NCBI GenBank assembly: GCA_019096065.1
Contig: JAGUCH010000003.1
Location: 7,068,001 to 7,132,000 of the forward strand
Length of the DNA stretch: 64,000 nt
Direction: 5' to 3'
Source: Paracyclopina nana
Lineage: Eukaryota; Arthropoda; Copepoda; Cyclopoida; Cyclopettidae
The notes beneath the pieces are model-generated. The model was not told where the DNA came from, searched no databases, and saw nothing but the letters and a program-made list of their open reading frames with translations. The translations under genes and the position numbers were made by a program. This document shows, piece by piece, positions 36,179-47,609 of the stretch. Position 1 is the first letter of the stretch. Every line of letters starts with the position of its first letter.

Positions 36179-38935
36179 ATGAGCAGTAAAGTCATCACTG
36201 TGCCAGAAGCCAACAAAAATGGAGGCGGAGAAATTGAGCCCGATAATGAGGGAGGACTTGGGAAGCAGAGAAACTTTTACAGACACGTTTCTGGGGCTGG
36301 TGAAGGGCATCCCCTTCAGACTACAGCTGCTTTCGGCCCCAACTCACCTGCCCACATTGTAAAGCCTCATTTGGAAGATGAGGAGGTCGACAATGCTGGC
36401 CAAGATGCCTTGGTCACAACAATGTCGACGAATCAAGAATCCGAAGCGGCTGTATCAGAGAAAAGTGATGTGCGTATCGATACAGATTGGCAGAAGAAGA
36501 TCAGAAGCCTCCAAGACCAGGTAAGGTAGACTTGAATGAAGGAGCAACTATATAAAAAAAATACACACAATCCATATACCATGTATGTAATAATTTTAGC
36601 ATGGGAATGAATCAATAGACATATCTCAGGTTGGCATAAGAGTCATTTTTCCAATTGCACACACTAAAAGAGTGTTCCCCATAATTGGCATGGGCTGTTT
36701 GCAAACATTTTTCATCATGGCTTTATAGTATAATGACTGCCACACACACACACTCATTTTGCTAGATGTTGCAACCATGTCATACTTAACACTTGGAGCT
36801 GCTGTTTACTGCAATATTTATACTTTAAGCTATGTATACACCATATTGTTGCCGCTCAGGGCCACATTTTCTCAACATTCCTCATTATGACATTTCGTGC
36901 TTGTAGCAATTATATTGTTGTAGATTCTGGCTGTTTTACTAAATGTGGACAAAGACAAGGTGGATGTAACCATTGGAAGAACTTCTATTCAAAGGGACAA
37001 AGCGGTGGTGCTCGCATGGAACAAAAGCCAACAAAACATGGCTCCTGTAATCCCTGATGAACAGAGTATGTGTGAATTCTGAAAGCCTATGGATCATTCT
37101 TTGTGAGCATTCCAAATCCTTCTAGGTTTTACGGCACCAGTGCGCCCGGACATTATTGCAGATGAGTTGCATGAGGACCAACAGCAACAACAACAGCAGC
37201 TGCAACCAGAAGAGCCCGAGGAAGATGGTGTGCTACTGTATCTTGCCATCAAGGTTAAGGACGAATTCAAGGATCAGAAAGAGGATAATATGCGGCGGCT
37301 TTTCCGCAATGACTTCAACAACAACCCCGGAACGATACAAAAGAAGGTGAAGAAAATCGTGGTGAAAAAGGTTCAAAACGCAAACGGAGAATTTGAAGAA
37401 GTGGAAGTGAGAGTGAACAAAAGAAAAGTGACTCGAAACGTTATAGACGAGAAATCCGGGAGAGTCCTTGAGGTCGAGACCGAAGTGACCACGGAGGATT
37501 CTGACGAAGATGTGCTCAATCCAGATGGAACAATTGGCAAAAAGACCAAGAGGAGGACAAGGAGAGGTAAAACCGGAGGCCAAGGCAAGCAATCGAGGAG
37601 AAGAATGACCTCCCAGGGAGAGGAGCCAAGAAGAGTCATGAGGAAAAAGAGTCGACGGGTTAAGCTATCACCAGCCGAAATACAAAAAGGTTAAAAGCTC
37701 TTTCATTACTTTGCAATCCCAATTGCCAACAATAATGATCGAATTTCCAGGAATTGTCTCGGGCACTATCAAAAAGTCTTCAGTTGACGAAAACGGTGAT
37801 TACTTCAAGGAAGAAGAGTATTATGAGGAGGAGGAGGAGGAGTACTATAGTGATGATGATGAATACTACGACGAAGACGAGGAAGAGTACTCGGACGAGT
37901 ATGACGATGACGCAGAGATAGTCGATGTGTCCAGAGGGGGACGCTCAAAGTTGGGATCGCGAGGGAGGAAGTACGCTGATATGCGGAGGAGAGGCAAGCG
38001 GATGTCAAGACTTGAACAAGCAAGATACCAAAGAAGGTATTGCGGCCATGGAAAGCCCGGGGCCATTCCAGAGGAGCAAAGTCGTGCCAAATACGGAAGA
38101 AACAAGTAATAGCAAATTTCCGAAATTCTATCCATGCCATTCAGCATGAGCTTTAAATTTTCAGCGCAAGACGAACAAAGAGCCTAGGAGGAGAGGATGA
38201 TGACGATGACGAAGATGACGATTACTTTTTCGATAATGTTTATAGCAATGTTAATTACTGGAGGCATGAGTACTGCTTTGACGAGTTCCAAGGTTATGGA
38301 GGAGAGTATGATGGACCTTTGGGAGTCTTGACGTCTTACCTTCCAGATGGAACATCAGTGAAAGCACACAAACACCACAATCACAAAGATAAAACCAAAA
38401 AAGATGGCAAGTTTTCACATTGATATTAGTACGCAGTTTTGTTAGTTGATTGCTTTTAGATACGGAATCCGACAATTATGGCGAAGAGTCGCCGACTAAG
38501 AGCAAAAAAGGAGGTCTAGATAGGAGGCTAAGCAAAGTTTCAACGATTCCGGAAGAAGACAATGAGCATGAAGATGCGTCTCAAGCCAATAACGACAGAG
38601 AAGAGTGCTGTACACCTACCGATGGCAGGAACTTACTATCGCGAGCGGTTCAAGTCCCAAATCGCATTCGCAGATTAAGGACGAGGCACATTCAGCCGCC
38701 AAAGAATTTGTGGTTCACAGGCTCTGTCGACAAGAGCTTCAACAGTCGATGCTCGAAACGATTTGAAACCAAAGATTTGGAAGAGGATGCTGTGCATTAC
38801 TACTACTACAGATCGTTGCCCAAAATAAACGCTGTGCCAGACGGGTACACACCATCCATCACTTCATCTTTGGAGAACGTTGAGCCTCCAAAGCTTCCCA
38901 GAGTCATCCGAAGAGCAGAAGACCTACTTCTGTAG
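36179..38935 (+). CDS. Orphan highly charged 683-aa protein
   Basis: Six exons: 36179-36520, 36924-37065, 37126-37689, 37751-38036, 38165-38406 and 38460-38935. Five junctions were phase-checked; the last intron uses a GC donor (G|GCAAGT). I do not recognise a family. The N-terminal 160 residues are mixed polar and include a short glutamine run (HEDQQQQQQQLQPEE) slightly later. The middle is Lys/Arg-rich (KKVKKIVVKKV, KKTKRRTRRGK, RKKSRRVK) alternating with acidic stretches. A striking Glu/Asp/Tyr tract (EEEYYEEEEEEYYSDDDEYY) follows, then a tyrosine- and glycine-containing acidic region and a folded-looking C-terminus (NRIRRLRTRHIQPPKNLWF, HYYYYRSLPKI). There is no signal peptide or membrane helix. 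It is probably intracellular and largely disordered; cytoskeletal or chromatin scaffolding is only a guess. Confidence 0.8.
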
Positions 38936-39604
38936 TAACTGCACGGTGCTAAAAACTAGCTCAATGAGAAGAGCAACCGACTGCCACATCGGTCCATATC
39001 AAACGAGACCGTCCACGTAAAGTTTATCCAAGATATCATTATTGTGCTAGTCGGAATGACCCTCCAAAGGCTAGACTTGAAAAATAAACTTGTTTTTCTG
39101 ATTCAAGACTTAGCTCTAGCCCAGCATAGTAAACGTTACTTACTTGCCGATGTTGGATGAATATTTAGCCAAAAATGCACTCCACTTCTACTGAATTCAA
39201 CTCAATTACAAATTCGCAGAATTGGCAGAATTGCTTTGCTCACATTGAGTTGAATAAGTTTTTAAAAACTTGATAGCTTATGCTGAACCGCTGAAGCTGA
39301 ATTGCTGAGAACATAAATTGCTCAGCGACCGAAAGTTCAAACATACTTGCCCACTTGACTTTCGCGATAAGTACATTTTGTTTCTAAGTGTCAAGTAGGA
39401 GTCGAATGAAAGGGAAATCCGCCATAGAATTATTTCACATTTGTAAACAAAGTTACATAACAGTGAGAAAACGAGAGGAGACGAATTATTTTTCCGTCAA
39501 ATTGCACAGGGCAAGATTTCTTGTTTTGTGCTTCTAAATAACACTCACAGTGTTCCATATTGTCTTCAAAACGGATTGCCATACCTTTTTAAAGGAGAGT
39601 CAGG
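38936..39604. other. 3' UTR of the orphan gene and upstream region of FBXO9
   Basis: AATAAA at 39083-39088 closes the upstream gene. The rest is AT-rich without a visible gene and probably includes the FBXO9 promoter and 5' UTR. Confidence 0.6.
39083..39088 (+). terminator. Polyadenylation signal of the orphan 683-aa gene
   Basis: AATAAA 148 bp after the stop codon. Confidence 0.65.
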
Positions 39605-41653
39605 ATGGTAAGTTTCGTCTATACAAAATGAGAGCGTGACGCCATCAATGTTTCAATAATAGAGCTCAAGTGGGCAAAATCAAAGTCAAGGCGGTGCTGG
39701 GGTACAAGCAGAGGAGGCTGAAGACGAGGAATCTTCGTCGTCGTCGTCCATTTCTTCAAGGTCGACAGTTGTTGAGGTGAAAGTATTGATTATTTGTCCA
39801 GATGTCAAATTCCTAATATTTGTCTCAAACATTAAAGGACGAACTCGAGGTTTTCCGTCAGAAATGGAAACGGGATTTGGCCAACTCGGCCTCGGCTTCT
39901 GGATCGATTGCTGACAACTCGAATCAGGAAGAAGGACTTTCCTCTACGGAAGAAAAGGTGACTTGCGTTTACCTCTCGGCGAAATTGGGTCTCATCACTT
40001 TCCTTTAGGCAAGAATGCTTTTCCAGCAAGGAGTTGAGCTAGAAAAGGATGGGGATCTTTTTGAGGCCATTCAAAAATATCGGAAAGCTGTCGCCCTTGT
40101 ACCCGACATTGAATTTCGATCTTACACGCACAACTTGCCAAGGAGTTACGACCAAATCAAAAACCGTAAGTATGCTAATTGATTGGCCTCCCTGATGTTT
40201 CAAGTAAATTTTTTTTTAAATTTTATTTTAGAGGCAGAAGAGAGTGATGAAGAGGTTGCTGATATTCCGCTCGATCCTGAAATTGACCTGCATAACGAAG
40301 ATGATTCAGAAGTGGATTTGCTAGTGCGATTTTCAAAAATGAAACTGAAGTCACAGGAGCATGTCATATGCGAAGCAAATTTTCCTACCAATTCACCTCA
40401 CATCTCTTGCTTGCCAATGGAGATTCTGATTCACATATTAAAGTGGGTCGTCTCCTCCGACTTGGATCTTGGAAGCCTCGAGAGCTTTTCTGAAGTGTGC
40501 AGGGGATTTTTTGTGGCAGCGAGGGCTTCTGATATTTGGAGGCGTGTTTGTGTGCTTACTTGGGGCGTTTCTGGACTGCCAATAGAAGAGCCTGGCTTTG
40601 GAGGCTGGAGAACCTTGTTCATCACGCGACCACGTGTTAACTTTAATGGATGCTACATTTCTCGAATTTCTTATCTGCGAGAAGGAGAGAGGGGATTTCA
40701 GGACAACGCGTTCTACAAATCTTGGCAAGTGGTTCAATACCATAGAATTGTGAGATTTTTTCCTGGTGGAATTCTCGCGATGGCCACGACTGCTGAGAAG
40801 AACTTGGAAGTGGCTGTAAAACTTATGCATAGTAGAGACAGGTATGCTAAAAAGCTCTCTTTACATTCTATTTCTGTACTTTTAGAATAGGTATTGGACT
40901 TTTGATAGAGATGGATCTAAAAATGGCCCTTCGTATGCTAACGAATGCATTAACTTTCTCCTAGGAAATTCCATATAACTACAAGATTAGTATGAAAGGC
41001 AAACTTTGAGTCTAACTTTTCTTCATATGGAAATATGTAAAACTTAGTAGCCATTCTTTTTGTAGAAATGCTACTTTGGCTTTCTAATATGCTGATAGTG
41101 TGGGTAGCTCGAAAGGAAAAAGGAATGTTTCAGGGTGATCTTTTTGGCTGGCCTTCAATGCTGATAGTTGATGTTATTTTGCGTAGCTCGCCTCGCGTTC
41201 ATTCGTCTCTTTCCATATAGTTCCGGTATTCCTGGTTGTATGTTTGGCCATTATCGGACCGTGAACAATCGAGTGATATGTGTGGTACAAAAGGCCAAGA
41301 CTCCAGCTCCTACTTCCAGAAGACTTAGTAGTGCGAGGCCAAGAAAGGGCAAGAATAACAACCAGCTGCCTTATGTGTTTGAAGTACCTGAGCAGGACTT
41401 TCACTTTGTGAGTACTGCCCTTGTTGTCATTAGCTTTGTTCTTGTTGCTACTCTTTTTTTCGTGCAGGAACTCGAGATAAAGGGGAGAAAGAACCAGCAG
41501 CTCCTATGGCTGTGCTACACTGTGATCAACAAATACAAAAATGGTCGCGAATTGACGTCGGAATTCGATGTGTCCAATCCAAATAATTACCCTCCCATGC
41601 GTTTTTCTAGAGTCAAGAGTTATACTTCCGAAACTGTACAGCCGTTGAAATAA
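39605..41653 (+). CDS. FBXO9: F-box protein 9
   Basis: Seven coding exons: 39605-39607, 39663-39776, 39838-39957, 40009-40165, 40232-40841, 41221-41407 and 41468-41653, all GT-AG and in phase, giving 458 aa (human about 440). It is the substrate receptor of an SCF ubiquitin ligase; human FBXO9 targets TELO2 and TTI1 and acts in mTORC1 control. In order: an acidic and serine-rich N-terminus, an EVFRQKWKRDL helix, a TPR-like repeat (ARMLFQQGVELEKDGDLFEA, AVALVPDIEF), the F-box near residues 190-235 (ISCLPMEILIHILKWVVSS), and the conserved C-terminal region (RPRVNFNGCYISR, GHYRTVNNRV, RVKSYTSE). The first coding exon contains only the ATG, immediately followed by GTAAGT; this start was chosen because it joins in phase to SSGQNQSQ. 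The stop codon overlaps an AATAAA. Confidence 0.93.
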
Positions 41654-41654
41654 A
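41649..41654 (+). terminator. Polyadenylation signal overlapping the FBXO9 stop codon
   Basis: AATAAA spans the TAA stop (41651-41653). No other AATAAA is present before the convergent PAQR4 stop codon at 41805, so the 3' UTR may be only a few tens of bases. Confidence 0.5.
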
Positions 41655-41804
41655 TATCGTTGCTACTTCACGTAATGTTGAGCATTCAGGGTTCTTCTTC
41701 TGCTAGATATGCTATCTTCTAATGATTTTGTAGGTTGTCCAATTTTTAGGTCCTGACGTCTCCTTACATTTTTCGAGGATGGCGGGTAGAGTTCAGCTAA
41801 AAGT

Positions 41805-43572
41805 CTATTTCAAATAGGAGTCCACTAGCTGAGACCACCATGCTTGGTCCGCGGTGCATTGTTCTAAACCTCCGTTGATGGCTGTCATCCACATGAGGTC
41901 AAGTGTGGCCCCCAAGTGCATTTGATAAACTGCGTAGACTACCAGAACATGCATCAAATGGTGCGAATTGAAGATCAAGTCCAAGTATCCAGGAAACCAG
42001 CGCTCAGGAATGTTGGTTCCTCCAATGAAAGCCCCCGCTATGGCGATTGCATCCTGAGACGGAAATAAAAACCACTTACATTTCCTAAATCATGTCTGGA
42101 GTAGAATCTTTCGCCTGCCGGCAGAGCCTTTACTATTATGCTGATGAAGCAGATATGTCTCTGGCATAATCGTGTAATAAAGAAGCTGCTGCATGGTGTT
42201 TCCCAAAACTGAGCCATACAGTATGATTGCTTTTGTCGCCAGTATACACAGTAGCAAATGTGAAAGCAGCCTTGCTGTCATAGCTTAATTAGGAAAAGCT
42301 AAAGTGGAAATTGGTGTATGTAAGAACAGAGGAAGTAGGCACTCAAATGAGTGGCCCTTAAGCAGATGCTCGAACGATAACTACAAATTGAATTAGAGTT
42401 GAACATAATGCAGGCGTGCCTGGGAAAGTATTCGTACCTGCAGTATCACATATCGGAACGAGTCAGGATGGCCACCGCCTATGCCAAAGTATCTCAGGAC
42501 AATAGTAGCCATTCGGACGAGGAAGGGAGCTGTGAAGCTGAAAGGGGACAGGGGAAATACAAAATTCAATTCACACATTTATAATGTCATCTTCATACCT
42601 GAATCTCCTTCCCCAAACACATTTCGCATTTACCGCCTGAAAGAAGACAACGTGAGTTATGTAGGTGACGGGCTGTTTAGCCCTCAAAGTTAAATACTAT
42701 TTGGCGCAGCAGAGCGGGTAACTTTCCCATTCTGCTCGTATATGTAGAATAAACAGGAGAATCTTACCTTGTACAGGCAGTACAGACAAAGGAGGCCATA
42801 AAGAGTCATGATTTTGGCCTGCATTTCAGAGCTTAGGCAATAAATTGTGGCACAGATGGTGACCAAACCTCCTGAAAGATGCAAAATCACAAAGTTATGC
42901 AAACCAATTTCTACTAGTCACTACGTAAGGCTCAATGGTGTGGAATTTCGAGCTAAATGAGCATATCATAGCTATACCTGCAGTTTGAGTGACCCAAATT
43001 CCTAGAATGTCGATCGTGAGCAAAACCTTGTAGGCTATATATCCGGTGTTGTGGTTCATGAAGAGGTGATACAGTGTGGATCCAATCCAGGGGGCCACTG
43101 AGGACACCACATGGAAGGTCGGCAAGTAGGGCACATTAATCTCTTCCCATGGTAACAGCCAAGGTATGGCTGCAAATATGGCAACCACGGGAACCGCTGC
43201 AACAGCACCACAAATACTGTATCACAAAGTTAGCCTTGCCACAATTGCCTACTAAAACTCACCATGAGTTAGGATATTCACAGTTTCGTTGTGAAGGTAA
43301 AATAGTGACTTGAGGCATCCTATCCAATTCGTGGCTGGTCGGTAATGGGTCAGCACGTATTTGTTGAACCGCAAGTGGCTCGGGATTTGGTGGATCTCCA
43401 GTAGTTTGCAGTTGTAGGGCTGAACCGGTTCATCTTCTTCGGACGAGTTGTTGTTGTTCCTGTTCCGGCCAGCTCTTGCCTCCTTTTTCTGCCGCGCGGC
43501 AGCTGCATCTTTTTTGACGATGCGGCCTTTTGTAGTAGTTGTTCTTGTAGTCCCAGTGTCTACTACCAGCAT
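41805..43572 (-). CDS. PAQR4: Progestin and adipoQ receptor 4
   Basis: Six exons on the minus strand: 43572-43263, 43196-42915, 42871-42768, 42636-42599, 42537-42438 and 42053-41805, giving 360 aa. PAQR4 is a multi-pass Golgi protein of the hemolysin III/adiponectin-receptor fold linked to ceramide handling. Diagnostic segments are LRFNKYVLTHYRPA, LKSLFYLHNETVNILTHG, the helix region ending GSTLYHLFMNHN (first metal-site His), and FNSHHLMHVLVVYAVYQMH with the paired histidines of the second metal site. NIPERWFPG matches the family closely. Exon 4 is a 38-nt microexon that corrects phase between neighbours. The second intron is only 43 nt with an unusual GTAGAA donor and is the least certain junction. 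The basic, Asn-rich N-terminal extension (about 70 residues) is absent from the human protein. Confidence 0.88.
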
Positions 43573-43943
43573 AGTTGTGCATTAAAGGGCAGCTCCCTGT
43601 CAACTAACAACGATCTTGCACATAAGACCTGAAGACCTTTTTCGAATGAGCTGCTTTCTCTTTTGGCTTCTGTGGATGGCGCTTCTTCTTCAGCTCTGGT
43701 CTTTGATGCCGCGTTCTCGTCCTCCTCGTCTACGCGTCCTTGGCGCTTTCGCTGCTGCCGAAATATCATAATAGAAATTGGCTGCATGCTGCTTCTGTTC
43801 ATATTAAAAATTGCAACTCCCATAAAGCCATGCTGGTTGCGTGGCGAAAGCATGTAAAGTATCTGCTGCTTTCCACAGCAACCAGCTTTATAACGTAGGG
43901 GTCCAGCTATAAAGTATTCCCTTTTGGCTATCCCTTCAGCCAA
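43563..43943 (-). CDS. Possible upstream ORF overlapping the PAQR4 start
   Basis: A 126-codon frame runs into the PAQR4 start region, with its TAG sharing bases with the PAQR4 ATGCTGGTAG sequence in a different frame. The product has no recognisable domain. It could be a translated upstream ORF in the PAQR4 leader, or a chance frame in the 5' UTR or promoter. Confidence 0.2.
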   Translation of the reverse strand: MAEGIAKREYFIAGPLRYKAGCCGKQQILYMLSPRNQHGFMGVAIFNMNRSSMQPISIMIFRQQRKRQGRVDEEDENAASKTRAEEEAPSTEAKRESSSFEKGLQVLCARSLLVDRELPFNAQLCW

Positions 43944-46900
43944 GAGACCTTGATGCTTCTGCTTTTCACTCTAGGTTTCTCCTTATCTAGGATGCGAAAT
44001 GGGAAAAACGTCCAAGCAAAGGAAAGGCTTGTCAAACTTCTTCCCGGGGGGGCCCAAACTTTTTCTGCGCTAGCTTGCAGGCACAAAAAGAACAATTCAG
44101 ATTACAAATCGCTTTCAACGGAAACTAGTTTCTACTTGTTCTTCTCGACAGAGTCAGAAAACTTGGGCGAGGGAAAAAGTTAAGGTATAGCAGGAAGGTA
44201 GGAAGTGAAGGATATATCATCATTATGGCTTGCTGGAAATGAGCCGAATGTTCGAGACAGTCTGCTATGTTGTTGCTAAGGCCTCAGCCAACCAACTTGA
44301 TTATCACACTCGAGGGCAGTACTTTTAGTACTACTTAGAAAAGCTATACCGTCTGACCGTTCAAAATTGGACGGTGCGGGAATCAAAAGTATGTGTCATG
44401 AATTCATGAATTTTGAGGCTTAATGGGTATCGTTGGAAAGCTTGAACCTTTGGACATCTTTTTTGTTTCCTGACAAAATGAAAAATATTATTGAGAATTC
44501 CGCGTGATAGCAAAAAATATAGGATGCTTCAGTTTTTTCGTTACTTTTTTCTGGTTTGCCTTTGGAAAATTATATTTAAAGGGTTTATTGCTCTTTCAAT
44601 TGATATTTTCTACTTTTACAAAAAAGATGGAACATGGCTCAATCTTTCCAACGATATCATTTAAAAGTCCTGTATATATTGAATATGTGACAAAAAGTTT
44701 AGATTCCCGTACCGTCCAATTTTGAACGGTCAGACTGTATATACAGTCGTCGTAGAAGAAAAGTGTGTTCCTTTTTTATTTTAGCTTAAATAGTGATGGC
44801 AGAGCACTAAGAATTAATGACTCGAAATAAGGTTATGGGTTCAACATAAAAATGCTCACCCTTGTAGAAGAAGCGCCAAGACTGTCATGCACCAGGGAAA
44901 AGTCCAAAAAAGGCCAATGTGACGGTCTGTCACAGCCGCGACTCTTCGACCGGCCCAAGCCACTGCAACAACTTCTCGGAATTCACGAGCTCGCGGCCTG
45001 GGCCGTGTCCGCTTTAGGACCGGGCCAAGAAGCCTTGAGAGTCAGTCATTTGTACCAGCTACACACTCAACTTTCGCTCCTGATCCACTAGTAGAGGCTT
45101 AGCTCGAGCGCCCTCTTTTGGCCTTCATTGGCCTTGCCACTACTGCTATACTAGCCCTTGAACAAAATGCAATTCGGTTCTGTTGTACTGCACGCGCAAT
45201 GGCCGCGCAACGGCGACTGGCTTTCACTTCTTGCTTGGAAAGCTTCTTGATCAATCATAAATTTGATGGTTGCGCTACGACGTCGCTTTCCGCATTCTAC
45301 ACGCACCGTTATCTTTGCTTGGTGGCTATATGCAATGGCTAAGCAACCGCGTCTGTGTTGACTGCGGAGTAGTAAAAGTTCTCGGTGCAGCTGTCCTGCG
45401 CATACGAGCTTGCTGATTTTATGGGAAAAGCTGCAGAAAAGGCCGGGGAAAAGCTGCAGACTTTACTAGTGAAGCTTGCCAAATTGAGGACTGCTCTATT
45501 TGATGTACTGCCCAAGTTTGGACCTCTTTCGAGTAAAAACACTTCACGAATCGATCTTTCCTTCTTCTTTCAACACAGATAAATAATTAAAAATACTTGT
45601 CGCTTATTGCGTTCATTTTTCTTTGCCTTCGAGCGTTCTTAGTAGCCTGACTAGTGTATGACTAGTCCAAAAAGGTTTCCTCTAGATGCCATTGGCTGCT
45701 GTAGCTAGGACTCACAACCAAAAAATCTTCCTTGATACTACAAGCTGGAATCTTTGAAGATGCTGTGCGTTGAGGGTCGGGCTTTGTGACTCATGAGAAG
45801 GATTTTGCTGCCATAACTTTTATGTATCTATGATCTTTGCATTGTTGTGCATCATAATATTGCGCGATATTTTGTTGATTGCTACCCTTCCAAAACGGCT
45901 TGATTAGCATCTTCACCTTAGTTTAATTCATTATCGATATCACGTGCTTTTTTGTTGGAATAAAATTTGCAACTTTTGGGCTTTCAAATCATCTTGCTAA
46001 CTACAAAATTCGAAGCGTAAATCTTGATATTTGATAAAAGACGCAATTTTTTGCAATCAGCGTAGCGCATATTGCTTAAAGGTACGTAGATTTTGCGCTG
46101 TAGTTGATGTGGCTTGGATGCTTCATAACAGTCTTGCTAGACAGGTGTGTGAATTGACTAATCTATACGTGTTTTCAATTCCAATTTGACCTTTGAAATG
46201 TGATGAATGACCCTATATGTATAGGCTAGTGATAGTAAGTTCCGCAACCTGAAATGATACAGTTCCCATATCTCGAATATGTACTCGCTCTCATTTCCTT
46301 AGTTACACATTGGCAAATCTGCTGTGCGCCTTCGCTCGAACTGCGTGCTCACTAATTTCATAATATTTTTCGTTAATTTATCAAGCTGCTTAATCACAGA
46401 ATAAACACGCAAGTGTAGCCAGCTTGATTGCAACATGGTTTCCTTTTTATTTGGAGGATTTTCATGATTGCACGAGTTGCCCGTTAATCAACTTGCCTTT
46501 GAATTCTAGCGTAGACGAAACAGCATCAAAATCGGTTGATTAAGTTTCCTTAATGTTGCAGTCGTGCTGCAGAAGCATATTTTGCCCTTTGAAGTCAGTT
46601 TAAAAATTTCTGCATTGCGTACAAGTCGTGCCCCGTCATAATTATTTCCATGCTTTCTCGCACAAAAATTTCTGAGCCGCACAGTAGAACTGCGAGTAGC
46701 AGTATTGCCACTGTGTGTATTTTGGTAGTAACCAAGCAACAATCATATGGGACTCAACACACACAGGACTACTCATGACATTCTATTTCAATAGAGGCAA
46801 ACTTTCACGTCGTCCCCGCATCCAAGGCAACCAAGGTAACTTGAAAAATATAATTATTTTCTGTGCAGAACTTAAAATCTATTAGTTTTACGCCTGTTCG

Positions 46901-47609
46901 CGTGCGACGTATTTTGGTGGCTAAAACAAGCTTCTTTTTGATTGAGTTTGCATTCCACCCGGTGTTGTCAATAATTAAGTCGAACCATCGACACAAAAAG
47001 GGACATTTGATGTCCTTTCCTTGTTACAACTTTTGAATGGTATTTTGGCAGAAGAGCATCTATTTATAATAAAGGTCATTTTCTCGATATATGCCACACA
47101 GAGTTGCAATCAAGTACAAATCTGGCAGTTGCTGCTTGAATGCGGATTCAGTAAGCCGCAATCGAAATTTTACATCGACGATGTGCACTTAGAGTTTGGC
47201 CAATAACCGGAGAAAATCTGCAGTACATACTAGCCTCCTTTCACTACTGCTCCTAATTAAAAAAAGATGTAGAGGGAAGGCAGCAACAGCTATAGCAGAA
47301 CCAGAAGAGGAGCTCAAGGATAATTATAGGCCGGTATGCAAACATGTGCTTACTTGAGATATTCCTTATACGCAGACGTACGGATGCACGAATGAGCTCA
47401 ATAGATATGGAATACATTTACACGACTCCTAGCTTATCCTACGAGGGAAGAGAGTCAATTGCACAACATCTCTCTTTTGTTTCCAGCTACGCGTTATTCA
47501 GCAGCAGAGGAATAAATATTTCGGGAGAGGATCAAGGCACGTTCATTATGAATGCATGGCAGCAGCAATGCAAGCAGTTGGTCAGAGAAGCCCATCAAAA
47601 GAGTGAAGA
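43944..47609. other. Gene-poor stretch upstream of CPES
   Basis: Holds a TA-flanked MITE (44347-44739) and a GC-rich island with an open frame at 44852-45091 of unknown meaning. The frame at 47344-47649 reaches into the CPES start region without recognisable content. Elsewhere nothing gene-like was found. Confidence 0.5.
44347..44739. mobile_element. Tc1/mariner-type MITE, 393 bp
   Basis: Terminal inverted repeats TACCGTCTGACCGTTCAAAA (left) and its near-perfect complement at 44698-44739, about 38 bp long, flanked by TA at 44345-44346 and 44740-44741. Sub-terminal words GTTGGAAAGCTTGAACC and CAATCTTTCCAAC match those in the 726-bp element at 34584, marking one family or sister families. Non-coding. 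Confidence 0.8.

Noticed and set aside
41130-41150. CAGGGTGATCTTTTTGGC as another hAT-like terminus
   Set aside because: Only the first ten bases agree with the terminus and no partner end or target duplication was found.
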